From a virus, in the IMG/VR virus record IMGVR_UViG_3300048834_000213, positions 1 through 38,944 of that record: a stretch of 38,944 nucleotides of DNA; one strand, 5' to 3'. The notes under the pieces were generated by a model. The model searched no databases. It saw only the letters and a program-made list of their open reading frames with translations, and was not told the origin of the DNA. The position numbers and the translations under genes were made by a program. Numbering within the stretch: position 1 is the stretch's first letter; every line of letters begins with the position of its first letter. Positions 1-6,508 of the stretch are shown piece after piece.

Positions 1-120
1 CTCGCCGACGATCATGTGCGCTCGCCGACGATCATGTGCGCTCGCCGACGATCATGTGCGCTCGCCGACGATCATGTGCGCTCGCCGACGATCATGTGCG
101 CTCGCCGACGATCATGTGCG
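1..120. repeat. Six 20-bp tandem repeats at the left edge
   Basis: The unit ctcgccgacgatcatgtgcg is repeated six times without a mismatch, then stops abruptly at base 121. Because 20 is not a multiple of three, a reading frame through the array rotates through all frames, so it is unlikely to encode a protein repeat. The array begins exactly at the first base, which suggests that the true array extends further and that the edge was set by the repeat (an assembly break) or by a real terminus. Confidence 0.95.
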
Positions 121-560
121 CCCCTGGCCGCGCCGGCTAATTCTGCAAACCCCTCAATTGCAAAGTCTGCAAATCAGTCGCTAATTAGCGGGCGGATTGC
201 TAACATGCGAGGTATTGAATACGGGAATTGTTCAACGATTCCAATGGGTTAGGGTCCTCCCAGACCAAAACGATCCGGGGGTAACGCGCGACCTCGATTG
301 ATTTCTAGCGACAAAATTTGCAAAGTCAGACAAAACTGACCGGAACCGAACCGAATCGGTTGACTATTTGCCGAGATCAACCGTAGAGTGACGATAACCA
401 GTGATTGCAGGGGGGCACCCACTCCCGAAGCCGTATCGTGGCGGCTTAGAAGCGACGGATGCCGGTAGGGTGCCGGGTCGGTTGACCTAATGCGAACCAA
501 ATCCGTCGAAACAGCGTTAGCCCACGAAACGGGCGCTAAATTAACCGGGAACGATACGCC
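121..560. other. Left non-coding region, possible packaging/regulatory region
   Basis: There is no convincing gene in these 440 bases. The region carries TTGCAAAGTC twice, at 158-167 and 318-327 (exactly 160 bp apart), with further TGCAAA copies at 144-149 and 168-173. It also has a perfect 12-bp palindrome CGCTAATTAGCG at 179-190 and a 13-bp palindrome at 349-361 (arms AACCGA/TCGGTT). In lambda-type phages the region before the small terminase gene holds cos and the binding sites of the small terminase. The repeated TTGCAAAGTC could be such sites, but no cleavage site can be recognised. Confidence 0.4.
360..389 (+). promoter_or_regulatory. Candidate late promoter
   Basis: TTGACT at 360-365 and TAGAGT at 384-389 are separated by 18 bp and point towards the late operon beginning at 561. 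The -35 hexamer overlaps the right arm of the palindrome at 349-361, so a protein bound there would compete with polymerase. The match is moderate and rests on sigma-70 consensus only. Confidence 0.3.
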
Positions 561-665
561 ATGCGTGACAAAATCACTGATATGCTCGAAACCGCGCTGA
601 TGGGGTTCCTTTTCGGTTTCGGCTTCACCGGGGCTGTGGTCATCTGGTCAATCATCCTGCCGTGA
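561..665 (+). CDS. Small single-span membrane protein
   Basis: An ATG-started 34-residue frame whose last four bases overlap the GTG start of the terminase small subunit (GTGA), the same coupling seen at most junctions here. The first 12 residues are polar and charged; residues 14-33 are strongly hydrophobic (FLFGFGFTG followed by a V/I-rich stretch with Trp) and form one membrane span. No family is recognised. With a second tiny membrane protein and a holin nearby, it may be an accessory lysis protein, but its position before the terminase gene leaves this open. It was accepted because of the coupling, the membrane-protein composition and a GGGA upstream. Confidence 0.6.
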   Translation: MRDKITDMLETALMGFLFGFGFTGAVVIWSIILP

Positions 666-1261
666 GGATCGAGGTCATCAACAACGAGGCGTTCCTCGAC
701 CTCGAAGCGGCGGCCGAACTCTGCGACGTAGTGCCGCACACCGTTCGCAATTGGCTGGACAAGGCAAATCCGCCGCCGGTTGATCGTCGTCACATGCGGT
801 TCCCTCTGCGCAAATTCGGTGACTGGATCCGGCGCGAGCAGATTTTCAAGACAGGTCGCGGTGGCGGTTTCCAGTGGATGCCTGACCCCGGCAAGCTGAT
901 GCAATTCATGCCGCCTGGCACCTACAGCGCCTCGCCGCCTGAAAAACTGACAAAGCTGGACGCCGAAACGCGGCTCAGGACGGCACAGGCCGAGAAGGTC
1001 GAGATCGAAATTGCCGAATTGCGTCGCGAACTCGTGCCGGCGCGGCAAGTCGAGATCGCGATGGCCGAGGCGTTCGCGATCGTCAAGACTCGCCTTTTGA
1101 GTGTTCCGTCAGCGGTTTCACCACTTGTCATGGTTGAAACCGACGTGCATGCTGTGCAGCGTATCCTCGAAGATGCGATCGAGGACGCCTTGACGGAGTT
1201 GTCCCGTCAGTGGCAAGATGCACCTGCGCCTGTGGAGCCTGACGATGAACCTGATCAATGA
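662..1261 (+). CDS. terS: Terminase small subunit, Nu1-like
   Basis: This 199-residue protein should recognise the phage packaging site and load the large terminase on concatemeric DNA. Residues about 10-60 form a winged-helix type domain (DLEAAAELCDVVPHTVRNW, then a wing ending FGDWIRREQ), as in lambda Nu1 and other phage Nu1-like proteins. Residues about 95-130 are an E/R/A-rich helix of the kind used for oligomerisation, and the acidic C-terminal tail would contact the large subunit. The start is GTG 662, overlapping the preceding stop. The odd point is that the large subunit gene is 1.3 kb away, with a lysis cassette between them. Confidence 0.85.
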   Translation: MRIEVINNEAFLDLEAAAELCDVVPHTVRNWLDKANPPPVDRRHMRFPLRKFGDWIRREQIFKTGRGGGFQWMPDPGKLMQFMPPGTYSASPPEKLTKLDAETRLRTAQAEKVEIEIAELRRELVPARQVEIAMAEAFAIVKTRLLSVPSAVSPLVMVETDVHAVQRILEDAIEDALTELSRQWQDAPAPVEPDDEPDQ

Positions 1262-1577
1262 GATTTTCAACGAGCGTGGGCTGCTGATGGCGATCTTTGG
1301 CGCGCTGGGTGGAATGGTCCGCAGCGCCGCGTTGAAAACGACCTGGCGCGAAGGTCTCCGGGTCGTGTTCATCGGGTCGACCACGGCGTTCGGCCTTGGC
1401 GTCCTCGCACCCTATGTCCTGCGTCCGTGGATTGGTGATGTGATCACCGAAGAAATGGCCGGTGCGCTCGGCACGCTCTGTGCCGCAGCGTTTGTCGTCG
1501 GTCTGATCTCCGTGACCCTGATTGAACGCTGGTTGGCGCCGACGTCCCAGGGAGGGAACGATGCAGATCAGGCGTGA
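1245..1577 (+). CDS. Putative holin (three membrane spans)
   Basis: A 110-residue protein with three likely membrane segments (about residues 12-29, 38-60 and 74-96), a short amphipathic N-terminus and a polar C-terminal tail. Size, topology and position directly before an amidase and Rz/Rz1 support a holin that opens the inner membrane at lysis. An ATG at 1218 is also in frame, but ATG 1245 is preferred because GGAG lies seven bases before it. The gene overlaps the terminase small subunit by 17 bases and the next small gene by 17 bases. No sequence family is named with certainty; the call rests on topology and context. Confidence 0.65.
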   Translation: MNLINEIFNERGLLMAIFGALGGMVRSAALKTTWREGLRVVFIGSTTAFGLGVLAPYVLRPWIGDVITEEMAGALGTLCAAAFVVGLISVTLIERWLAPTSQGGNDADQA

Positions 1578-1686
1578 CAAACGCGATCCGTGCAGTGACA
1601 TGAAGCACACGCTGTTCATCGGCGTGATCGCTTTCGTGGTCGTTTGCGTTCCACTCGCCGTTTTCGTCGATTGGATGGTGTCATGA
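1561..1686 (+). CDS. Small membrane protein in lysis cassette
   Basis: A 41-residue frame beginning with a basic, polar N-terminus (MQIRRDKRDPCSDMKH) followed by one hydrophobic span at about residues 17-36 (LFIGVIAFVVVCVPLAVFV). The ATG at 1561 follows GGGAGG closely, and the stop overlaps the amidase start (ATGA at 1683-1686). An N-in single-span protein between holin and endolysin could act as an antiholin or second holin. That role is inferred only from topology and position; no homologous family is recognised. Confidence 0.6.
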   Translation: MQIRRDKRDPCSDMKHTLFIGVIAFVVVCVPLAVFVDWMVS

Positions 1687-2138
1687 TTTATCAGGGCAGC
1701 GCGCGGCATCCGGTCATCGAAGCCTGTGTCCACACCTCGGCAACGACCGACTCGTGGTGGCGCGGGAAAACCGTCGAGCAGATGCGTGACGAAATTCGTC
1801 TGTGGCATGTCCGCGACCGCGGCTGGCGCGACATCGGGTATCACCGGATCATCGCCCCCGACGGCAAGATGGCCACAGGGCGATCGCTTTACGAGGTCGG
1901 TGCCGGCGTTGTGGGTCACAACCGCGGCGTCGTGCATATTTGCCTGATCCCGGTTCACACGATCGAGCGCATGGGCACGTTCGATGATTTCTACACCCGA
2001 GCCCAGCGCGTTGCGCTGCGTGACTATCTGCTGGAACTGGAAAAGCTGTCCAGTGTTCACCTGAAGGTCACGGGTCACAACGTCTACGCTGCGAAACTCT
2101 GTCCGGGTTTCATCGTCGAACAGGACGAATGGCTGTGA
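1683..2138 (+). CDS. Endolysin, N-acetylmuramoyl-L-alanine amidase (T7 lysozyme type)
   Basis: This 151-residue protein fits the Amidase_2/PGRP family, which cuts the bond between N-acetylmuramic acid and L-alanine in peptidoglycan. The zinc ligands can be placed as H17 (ACVHTSA), H132 and C140 (GHNVYAAKLCPGF), matching the His-His-Cys arrangement of T7 lysozyme. Y53 and H54 (DIGYHRII) and K128 fall where the family has catalytic Tyr/Lys residues. There is no signal peptide or SAR segment, so export depends on the holin. The ATG at 1683 overlaps the previous stop; an upstream in-frame start at 1644 lies inside the preceding gene and is less likely. Confidence 0.88.
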   Translation: MIYQGSARHPVIEACVHTSATTDSWWRGKTVEQMRDEIRLWHVRDRGWRDIGYHRIIAPDGKMATGRSLYEVGAGVVGHNRGVVHICLIPVHTIERMGTFDDFYTRAQRVALRDYLLELEKLSSVHLKVTGHNVYAAKLCPGFIVEQDEWL

Positions 2139-2419
2139 TGCTGACCCAGATTCGGCTCGCAGTGATCGCGGGCTCCCTTGCCGTTGCGTTCTGGGCGGGG
2201 TGGTCCGTGAATGGGTGGCGGCATGACGCCGCGCTTCTGGAAGCCGAGAAACAACAGAACCGGCTCAGAGTCGCGGCGGATCGCAGCGAACGCGCCAGGT
2301 TGGAAGCCGAGACACAAGCGGCCACGCTCGCGCAACAGTTGGAGGACATGGCAAATGCTGACCCGGATACTGCCGGTGGTTTGCCTGCCGCTCGTGTTGA
2401 GCGCCTGCTTCGGCGCTGA
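2129..2419 (+). CDS. Rz: Rz-like inner-membrane spanin
   Basis: A 96-residue protein with an N-terminal membrane anchor (about residues 8-28) followed by a periplasmic coiled coil rich in Ala, Glu, Arg and Gln (EAEKQQNRLRVAADRSERAR). This is the architecture of an i-spanin, which pairs with an outer-membrane lipoprotein and fuses the two membranes in the last step of lysis of Gram-negative cells. It begins inside the last codons of the amidase. ATG 2138 (TGATG overlap) is an alternative start nine bases downstream. The Rz1-type gene starts within its 3' part in another frame, as is classical. Confidence 0.8.
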   Translation: MAVMLTQIRLAVIAGSLAVAFWAGWSVNGWRHDAALLEAEKQQNRLRVAADRSERARLEAETQAATLAQQLEDMANADPDTAGGLPAARVERLLRR

Positions 2420-2597
2420 CACGCCGGCGCTGCGGGAACCGCCCGCGTCCCTGCTTGTCGAATGCCCTGACCCTGTGGCCATCCCGCACCGTGATTTGAC
2501 TGGCCGGGAAGTCGAGATTTTCTGGGGCCGAGACCGCGCCGCGTTGCGCACTTGCGCGGATCGTCATTCGGCGCTGGTCAAGGAGGTCTCCCCGTGA
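2355..2597 (+). CDS. Rz1: Rz1-like outer-membrane spanin lipoprotein
   Basis: An 80-residue protein that starts within the Rz-like gene in a different frame and continues past it. Residues 1-18 form a lipoprotein signal with the lipobox LSAC, so C18 should be acylated and carried to the outer membrane. The mature part has the Pro-rich start typical of Rz1 and two further Cys residues (C37, C68) that could form a disulfide. ATG 2355 gives a proper signal peptide; an earlier in-frame start at 2211 would destroy it. The stop overlaps the GTG start of the large terminase (GTGA). Confidence 0.85.
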   Translation: MLTRILPVVCLPLVLSACFGADTPALREPPASLLVECPDPVAIPHRDLTGREVEIFWGRDRAALRTCADRHSALVKEVSP

Positions 2598-4441
2598 TCA
2601 TGTCGGGTTTCGCCGACGCCCGGCAGATCATTGCTCGGGCGTCCGTCGCGCTGCGGCCACCACCGAAACTGACCGTTTCCGAGTGGGCTGACCGCTATCG
2701 GCGACTGTCCGCAGAATCGTCGGCGTCACCTGGTCGGTTCAAGACCGAGATCGTCGAATACATGCGCGAGCCGATGAACATGATCGGCCAGCCGGGTGTT
2801 CGTCGCGTGACGCTGATGACCTCGGCGCAGGTCGGCAAATCGACGGTCATCGAGAACGTCATCGGCTATTTTATGCACCTGGACCCGTGCCCGATTCTGC
2901 ATGTGAGCCCGACGCTCGAAAGCATGAAGATGTTCAGCAAGGAACGTCTCGCGCCGATGATCCGCGATACACCCGTGCTGTCTAAACTGGTGCCGCCGGC
3001 GCGCTCGCGCGATAGCGGTAACACGTTGTCGTCGAAGGTGTTCCCTGGTGGTCACATCGCAATGGTCGGCTCGAACGCACCGGCCGGTCTCGCCTCTCGC
3101 CCGATCCGTGTCGTCGTGGCCGACGAAGTGGATCGCTTTGAGGTGTCGGCGGGCACCGAGGGTGATCCTATGTCGCTGGCGATCAAGCGCACGACGACCT
3201 ATCGGAACCGGGTGATCCTGTTCGTCTCGACGCCTGGCAACAAAGGCGCGAGCCGGATCGAGGACGAATACAACCGCGGCGATCAGCGTAAATTTTGGGT
3301 GCCGTGCGGTGACTGCGGTGAACACCAAGTGCTTCAGTGGTCGAATGTCCACTGGACCGACGACAAGCCCGAGACCGCGCACTATTGCTGCGAGCATTGC
3401 GGATCGGTCTGGGACGACGCCAAGCGCGTTCGCGCGATCCGGCGCGGCGAATGGCGCACGACGCACCCGTTCAACGGCAACGTCAGCTATCACCTGTCGC
3501 AGCTTTACAGCCCGTTCGCTCCATTGGCGGATGGCGTCCGTGATTTCCTTGACGCGAAGGGGAAACCGGAACTGCTGAAAACCTGGGTCAACACGTTCCT
3601 CGGCGAGACATGGGAGGAACGTGGTCAGCGCCTTGAATGGTCCGATCTGCTGGACCGCCGCGATGAATACGCGCTGCGCGAGGGTATCCCCGAGGACATC
3701 ACGGTGATCACCTGCGCTGTCGACATGCAGGACGACCGGGCCGAGATTGAATGGGTCGGATGGGGTGACGATTATCGGTCGTGGTCTCTCGGGTATCGCA
3801 GGGTCTACGGCGATCCGTCGACGCCGCAGTTCTGGATCGACCTGAAAGCGCATATGAGCGAGACGTTCATCCACCCGTTGTTCGGCGAGATCGCACCGCG
3901 CAGCATGGTGGTGGACTCCGGCGGTCACTACACCACGGCGGTCTACAAATTCTGTGAGCCGATGCACCGCACTGTGGCCATCAAGGGTGTGGCCGGCGGC
4001 GGGAAACCGATGATCGGGCGACCCATGAAGAACACGATGGGGAACGCTCGGGTCATTCCGCTCGGCGTCGACACGATCAAAGAAATCGTCGTCGCGCGCC
4101 TGAAGGTCGACAACCCGGATTCTGCCGGATATTGCACGTTCCCGATGACGTCAGACTACGGCGACGACTATTTCCGGGGTCTGACCGCCGAAGAACGCAA
4201 AACGAAATACTACCAGGGTTTTCCGCGGCAGGAATGGGTCAAGATCAGGTCTCGAAACGAACCGTTTGACCTTCGGGTTTACAACACCGCGGCTCTGGAA
4301 ATGCTTGGGCTTGATCTGAATGGGCTTCGGCGCGAGGCGTTGCGTCAAGTTGCGGCCCGTGCTACTCAGGAAGCGAAGAAGCCCGCACCGAAGGCGCCGC
4401 CGCGGTCGAGCAATTGGGCAAACGGGTGGAAAGATGGCTGA
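2594..4441 (+). CDS. terL: Terminase large subunit, GpA family
   Basis: A 615-residue packaging motor: the ATPase pulls DNA into the procapsid and the nuclease cuts concatemers. It belongs to the lambda gpA-type terminases. A Walker A variant SAQVGKS lies near residue 80, and the Walker B element VVVADEVD near residue 180. A Cys4 zinc ribbon (CGDCG then CCEHCG) follows at about residues 240-270. The nuclease domain begins at CAVDMQDDRAEIEW and contains the later acidic motif MVVDSGGHY. GTG 2594 is chosen because AAGGAGG ends eight bases before it; ATG 2600 is the alternative. The gene overlaps Rz1 by four bases and the next gene by eight. Confidence 0.95.
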   Translation: MIMSGFADARQIIARASVALRPPPKLTVSEWADRYRRLSAESSASPGRFKTEIVEYMREPMNMIGQPGVRRVTLMTSAQVGKSTVIENVIGYFMHLDPCPILHVSPTLESMKMFSKERLAPMIRDTPVLSKLVPPARSRDSGNTLSSKVFPGGHIAMVGSNAPAGLASRPIRVVVADEVDRFEVSAGTEGDPMSLAIKRTTTYRNRVILFVSTPGNKGASRIEDEYNRGDQRKFWVPCGDCGEHQVLQWSNVHWTDDKPETAHYCCEHCGSVWDDAKRVRAIRRGEWRTTHPFNGNVSYHLSQLYSPFAPLADGVRDFLDAKGKPELLKTWVNTFLGETWEERGQRLEWSDLLDRRDEYALREGIPEDITVITCAVDMQDDRAEIEWVGWGDDYRSWSLGYRRVYGDPSTPQFWIDLKAHMSETFIHPLFGEIAPRSMVVDSGGHYTTAVYKFCEPMHRTVAIKGVAGGGKPMIGRPMKNTMGNARVIPLGVDTIKEIVVARLKVDNPDSAGYCTFPMTSDYGDDYFRGLTAEERKTKYYQGFPRQEWVKIRSRNEPFDLRVYNTAALEMLGLDLNGLRREALRQVAARATQEAKKPAPKAPPRSSNWANGWKDG

Positions 4442-4991
4442 GAATCCGTTCGATTTGACGACCGCGCCCGTCACCGAGCCTGTTTCGTTCATCGCCGGGT
4501 CGTGGGTCGGATGGCGCCGCGAACTGGACTATGACGGGACGCTGTTCCGGCTGGAATATCGGTTCAAGAACTCCGGTCATGACCACATCGCGGTCGGCGA
4601 TGCCGTCGGCGGCGAGTGGCATTTCGAGATTTCAAGCGAGGACAGTGGGGATTTCCCTGCCGGCGATTATCGGTGGGATCTCTACATCGTTCGCCTGAGT
4701 GACGACGAGGAATACGCGCTTTCGACCGGCATGTTGAAGGTGTTCGGCTCGGCGAGTGATCGTCGGACCCACGCCGAGATCATGGTCGCGAAGATCAATT
4801 CGCTGCTCGAAGGTCGGGCCGACGCCGACGTGATGAACTACTCGATCAAGAACCGCTCGATCACGAAGATGTCGCCCAAGGAACTGATCGAGTGGCGCGA
4901 CTATTACCTGGTGGAGATCGAGCGCACCGGCGGGTCCGTGTCGTCGGATCAGGCCACGAAACGCAACACCGTGCGCGTGAGGTTCATCTGA
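4434..4991 (+). CDS. gpW-like head-tail joining protein with N-terminal beta domain
   Basis: A 185-residue protein between terminase and portal, where lambda has W. The C-terminal 75 residues (from HAEIMVAKINSLLEG to IEWRDYYLVEIERTG) have the helix-hairpin-helix pattern of gpW, which closes the portal after packaging and provides a site for gpFII. The N-terminal 110 residues are different: a run of beta strands (FRLEYRFKNSG, WHFEISSED, YRWDLYIVRLSDD) like a small Ig-like or fibre-type sandwich. Lambda gpW has only about 68 residues, so this looks like a fusion. ATG 4434 overlaps the terminase stop; an open frame runs upstream but inside terL. Confidence 0.65.
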   Translation: MAENPFDLTTAPVTEPVSFIAGSWVGWRRELDYDGTLFRLEYRFKNSGHDHIAVGDAVGGEWHFEISSEDSGDFPAGDYRWDLYIVRLSDDEEYALSTGMLKVFGSASDRRTHAEIMVAKINSLLEGRADADVMNYSIKNRSITKMSPKELIEWRDYYLVEIERTGGSVSSDQATKRNTVRVRFI

Positions 4992-6508
4992 TGGGCGTCC
5001 TTGATCTATTCCGTCGTCGGAAACCCGAGCCCGAACCCGCACCGCGCGTGCGCAGCTTTGCCGCCGCGCAGAAACAAGCGCGGTATGGCGACCTGAAGGC
5101 GTCGCGCGGCAGCGCGGACACGGAACTGGTGAACGGTCTGGCCGAGGTCCGCGCCAAGGCGCGGTATCTGGGTCGGAACTCCCCGGCGATGCGCCGGTAT
5201 ATCCAGTTGATGCGGATGAACATCGTTGGCCCGCAGGGGTTCCGGTTCCAGTCGCGCGTGCGTCGCGCTGACGGGACGATGGACAAAGCGCTGAACGATC
5301 GCGTTGAGACGCAATGGGGCCTCTGGTGGGCACAGCCGCATGTCGACGGTCGCACGACCGGCCTTGATCTGTTGCGCACGATGATCTCGCAATACTGCCT
5401 TGATGGCGAAATCCTCTGGGAAATTGTCGTCAATCCGATCTACCGCGACCGTGTGGCCATCAACCCGCTTGAACCGGATCATCTCGACGAGACCCTGAAC
5501 ACCATCAACCCGGCGACGGGCCACCAGATCCGAATGAGCGTCGAGTTCGACACGTTCGGTCGGATCGTGGCCTATCACCTGCTGACGTCGCACCCTGGCG
5601 ATATGACCTGGTATCGCCCCGAGACGAAAACCCGCTATCGCCGCGTTCTCGCAGAGAACATCATCCATGTTCGCGACGTCGAGCGCGCCGGGCAGACTCG
5701 CGGCACGCCGCCGGCGGCCAGCATCATCAACCCGATCAAGATGCTCGACGGGTATCGCGAAGCGACCACTGTCGGGCGGCGCCTGCGCGCGGCGCTGATG
5801 GGGTTCTTCTACCGTGAGCAACCAGGTCCGTCCGGTATCGCCGAGTTGGCCGATACCAAGGACGACGCGGACAACATGCTCGAAATGACGATGGAGCCCG
5901 GCGTCCTGAAGGAACTGCCGTCCGGTCTGCGTTTCGACAAGTTCGACCCCGGCGGCGAACAGACCGACTATGCCGAGTTCGTGAAGCAGGAAAAAACCGA
6001 GGTCGCAACCGGCCTTGGTATCTCGGTCATGTCGCTGGGCATGGAAACGAGCGGCGTTTCGTATTCCAGCGGTCGAACGATTGTCGTAGAGGACCGCAGC
6101 TATTACCGCGAGATGCAGGCGTTTTTCATTCGCAACGCGATGGTTCCGCTGTTCCGGTTCTGGTTGCGGATGAACATGCTGTCAGCGACGTCGGATATTC
6201 CGCCATCCCGCGCTGACGCTGTTCTGGCGAAGCATGTGTTCCGTCCTCGGGGCTGGGATTGGGTCGATCCGGCGAAAGACGTTTCGGCGAACGCCGAAGC
6301 AATTGCCACGGGTCAGAAATCGCTGACCTCAATTCTGGCCGAGCGCGGTGTGGACATCAACGATCACCTGGACGAGATTCAGGCCGAGCGGCAGGCTATC
6401 GAAAACATGGGTTTGACCTTCGTCGTCGCTGGTGCTAAACCTGACGTGTCCGAAGAGGATGATCAGAATGACGACGACGGAACAAACCCGCGCAGCGCCG
6501 ATCAGTGA
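4991..6508 (+). CDS. Portal protein, lambda gpB family
   Basis: A 505-residue protein of the lambda-type portal family, forming the dodecameric ring at one capsid vertex through which DNA enters and leaves and to which terminase docks. Typical features are the N-terminal R/Y/A-rich stretch (AAAQKQARYGDLKASRGSAD), the core LVNGLAEVRAKARYLGRNSPAMRR, the IVGPQGFRFQSR segment and the later region with LDGYREATTVGRRLRAALMGFF. The start codon shares one base with the previous stop (TGATG). The last 40 bases overlap the protease-capsid gene. In lambda the N-terminus of gpB is trimmed; nothing here decides whether this happens. Confidence 0.93.
   Translation: MGVLDLFRRRKPEPEPAPRVRSFAAAQKQARYGDLKASRGSADTELVNGLAEVRAKARYLGRNSPAMRRYIQLMRMNIVGPQGFRFQSRVRRADGTMDKALNDRVETQWGLWWAQPHVDGRTTGLDLLRTMISQYCLDGEILWEIVVNPIYRDRVAINPLEPDHLDETLNTINPATGHQIRMSVEFDTFGRIVAYHLLTSHPGDMTWYRPETKTRYRRVLAENIIHVRDVERAGQTRGTPPAASIINPIKMLDGYREATTVGRRLRAALMGFFYREQPGPSGIAELADTKDDADNMLEMTMEPGVLKELPSGLRFDKFDPGGEQTDYAEFVKQEKTEVATGLGISVMSLGMETSGVSYSSGRTIVVEDRSYYREMQAFFIRNAMVPLFRFWLRMNMLSATSDIPPSRADAVLAKHVFRPRGWDWVDPAKDVSANAEAIATGQKSLTSILAERGVDINDHLDEIQAERQAIENMGLTFVVAGAKPDVSEEDDQNDDDGTNPRSADQ

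Noticed and set aside
1-120. CRISPR array at the left edge
   Set aside because: Units are directly adjacent without spacers, so it is a simple tandem repeat; no cas genes are present.
16-252. Open frame through the 20-bp repeats
   Set aside because: It results from the repeat itself; no ribosome-binding site and a rotating frame make it unlikely to be a gene.
2726-3967. Long antisense open frame across the large terminase gene
   Set aside because: Composition (very rich in Arg, His, Asp) and lack of any start signal mark it as a mirror of GC-rich codons of terL.
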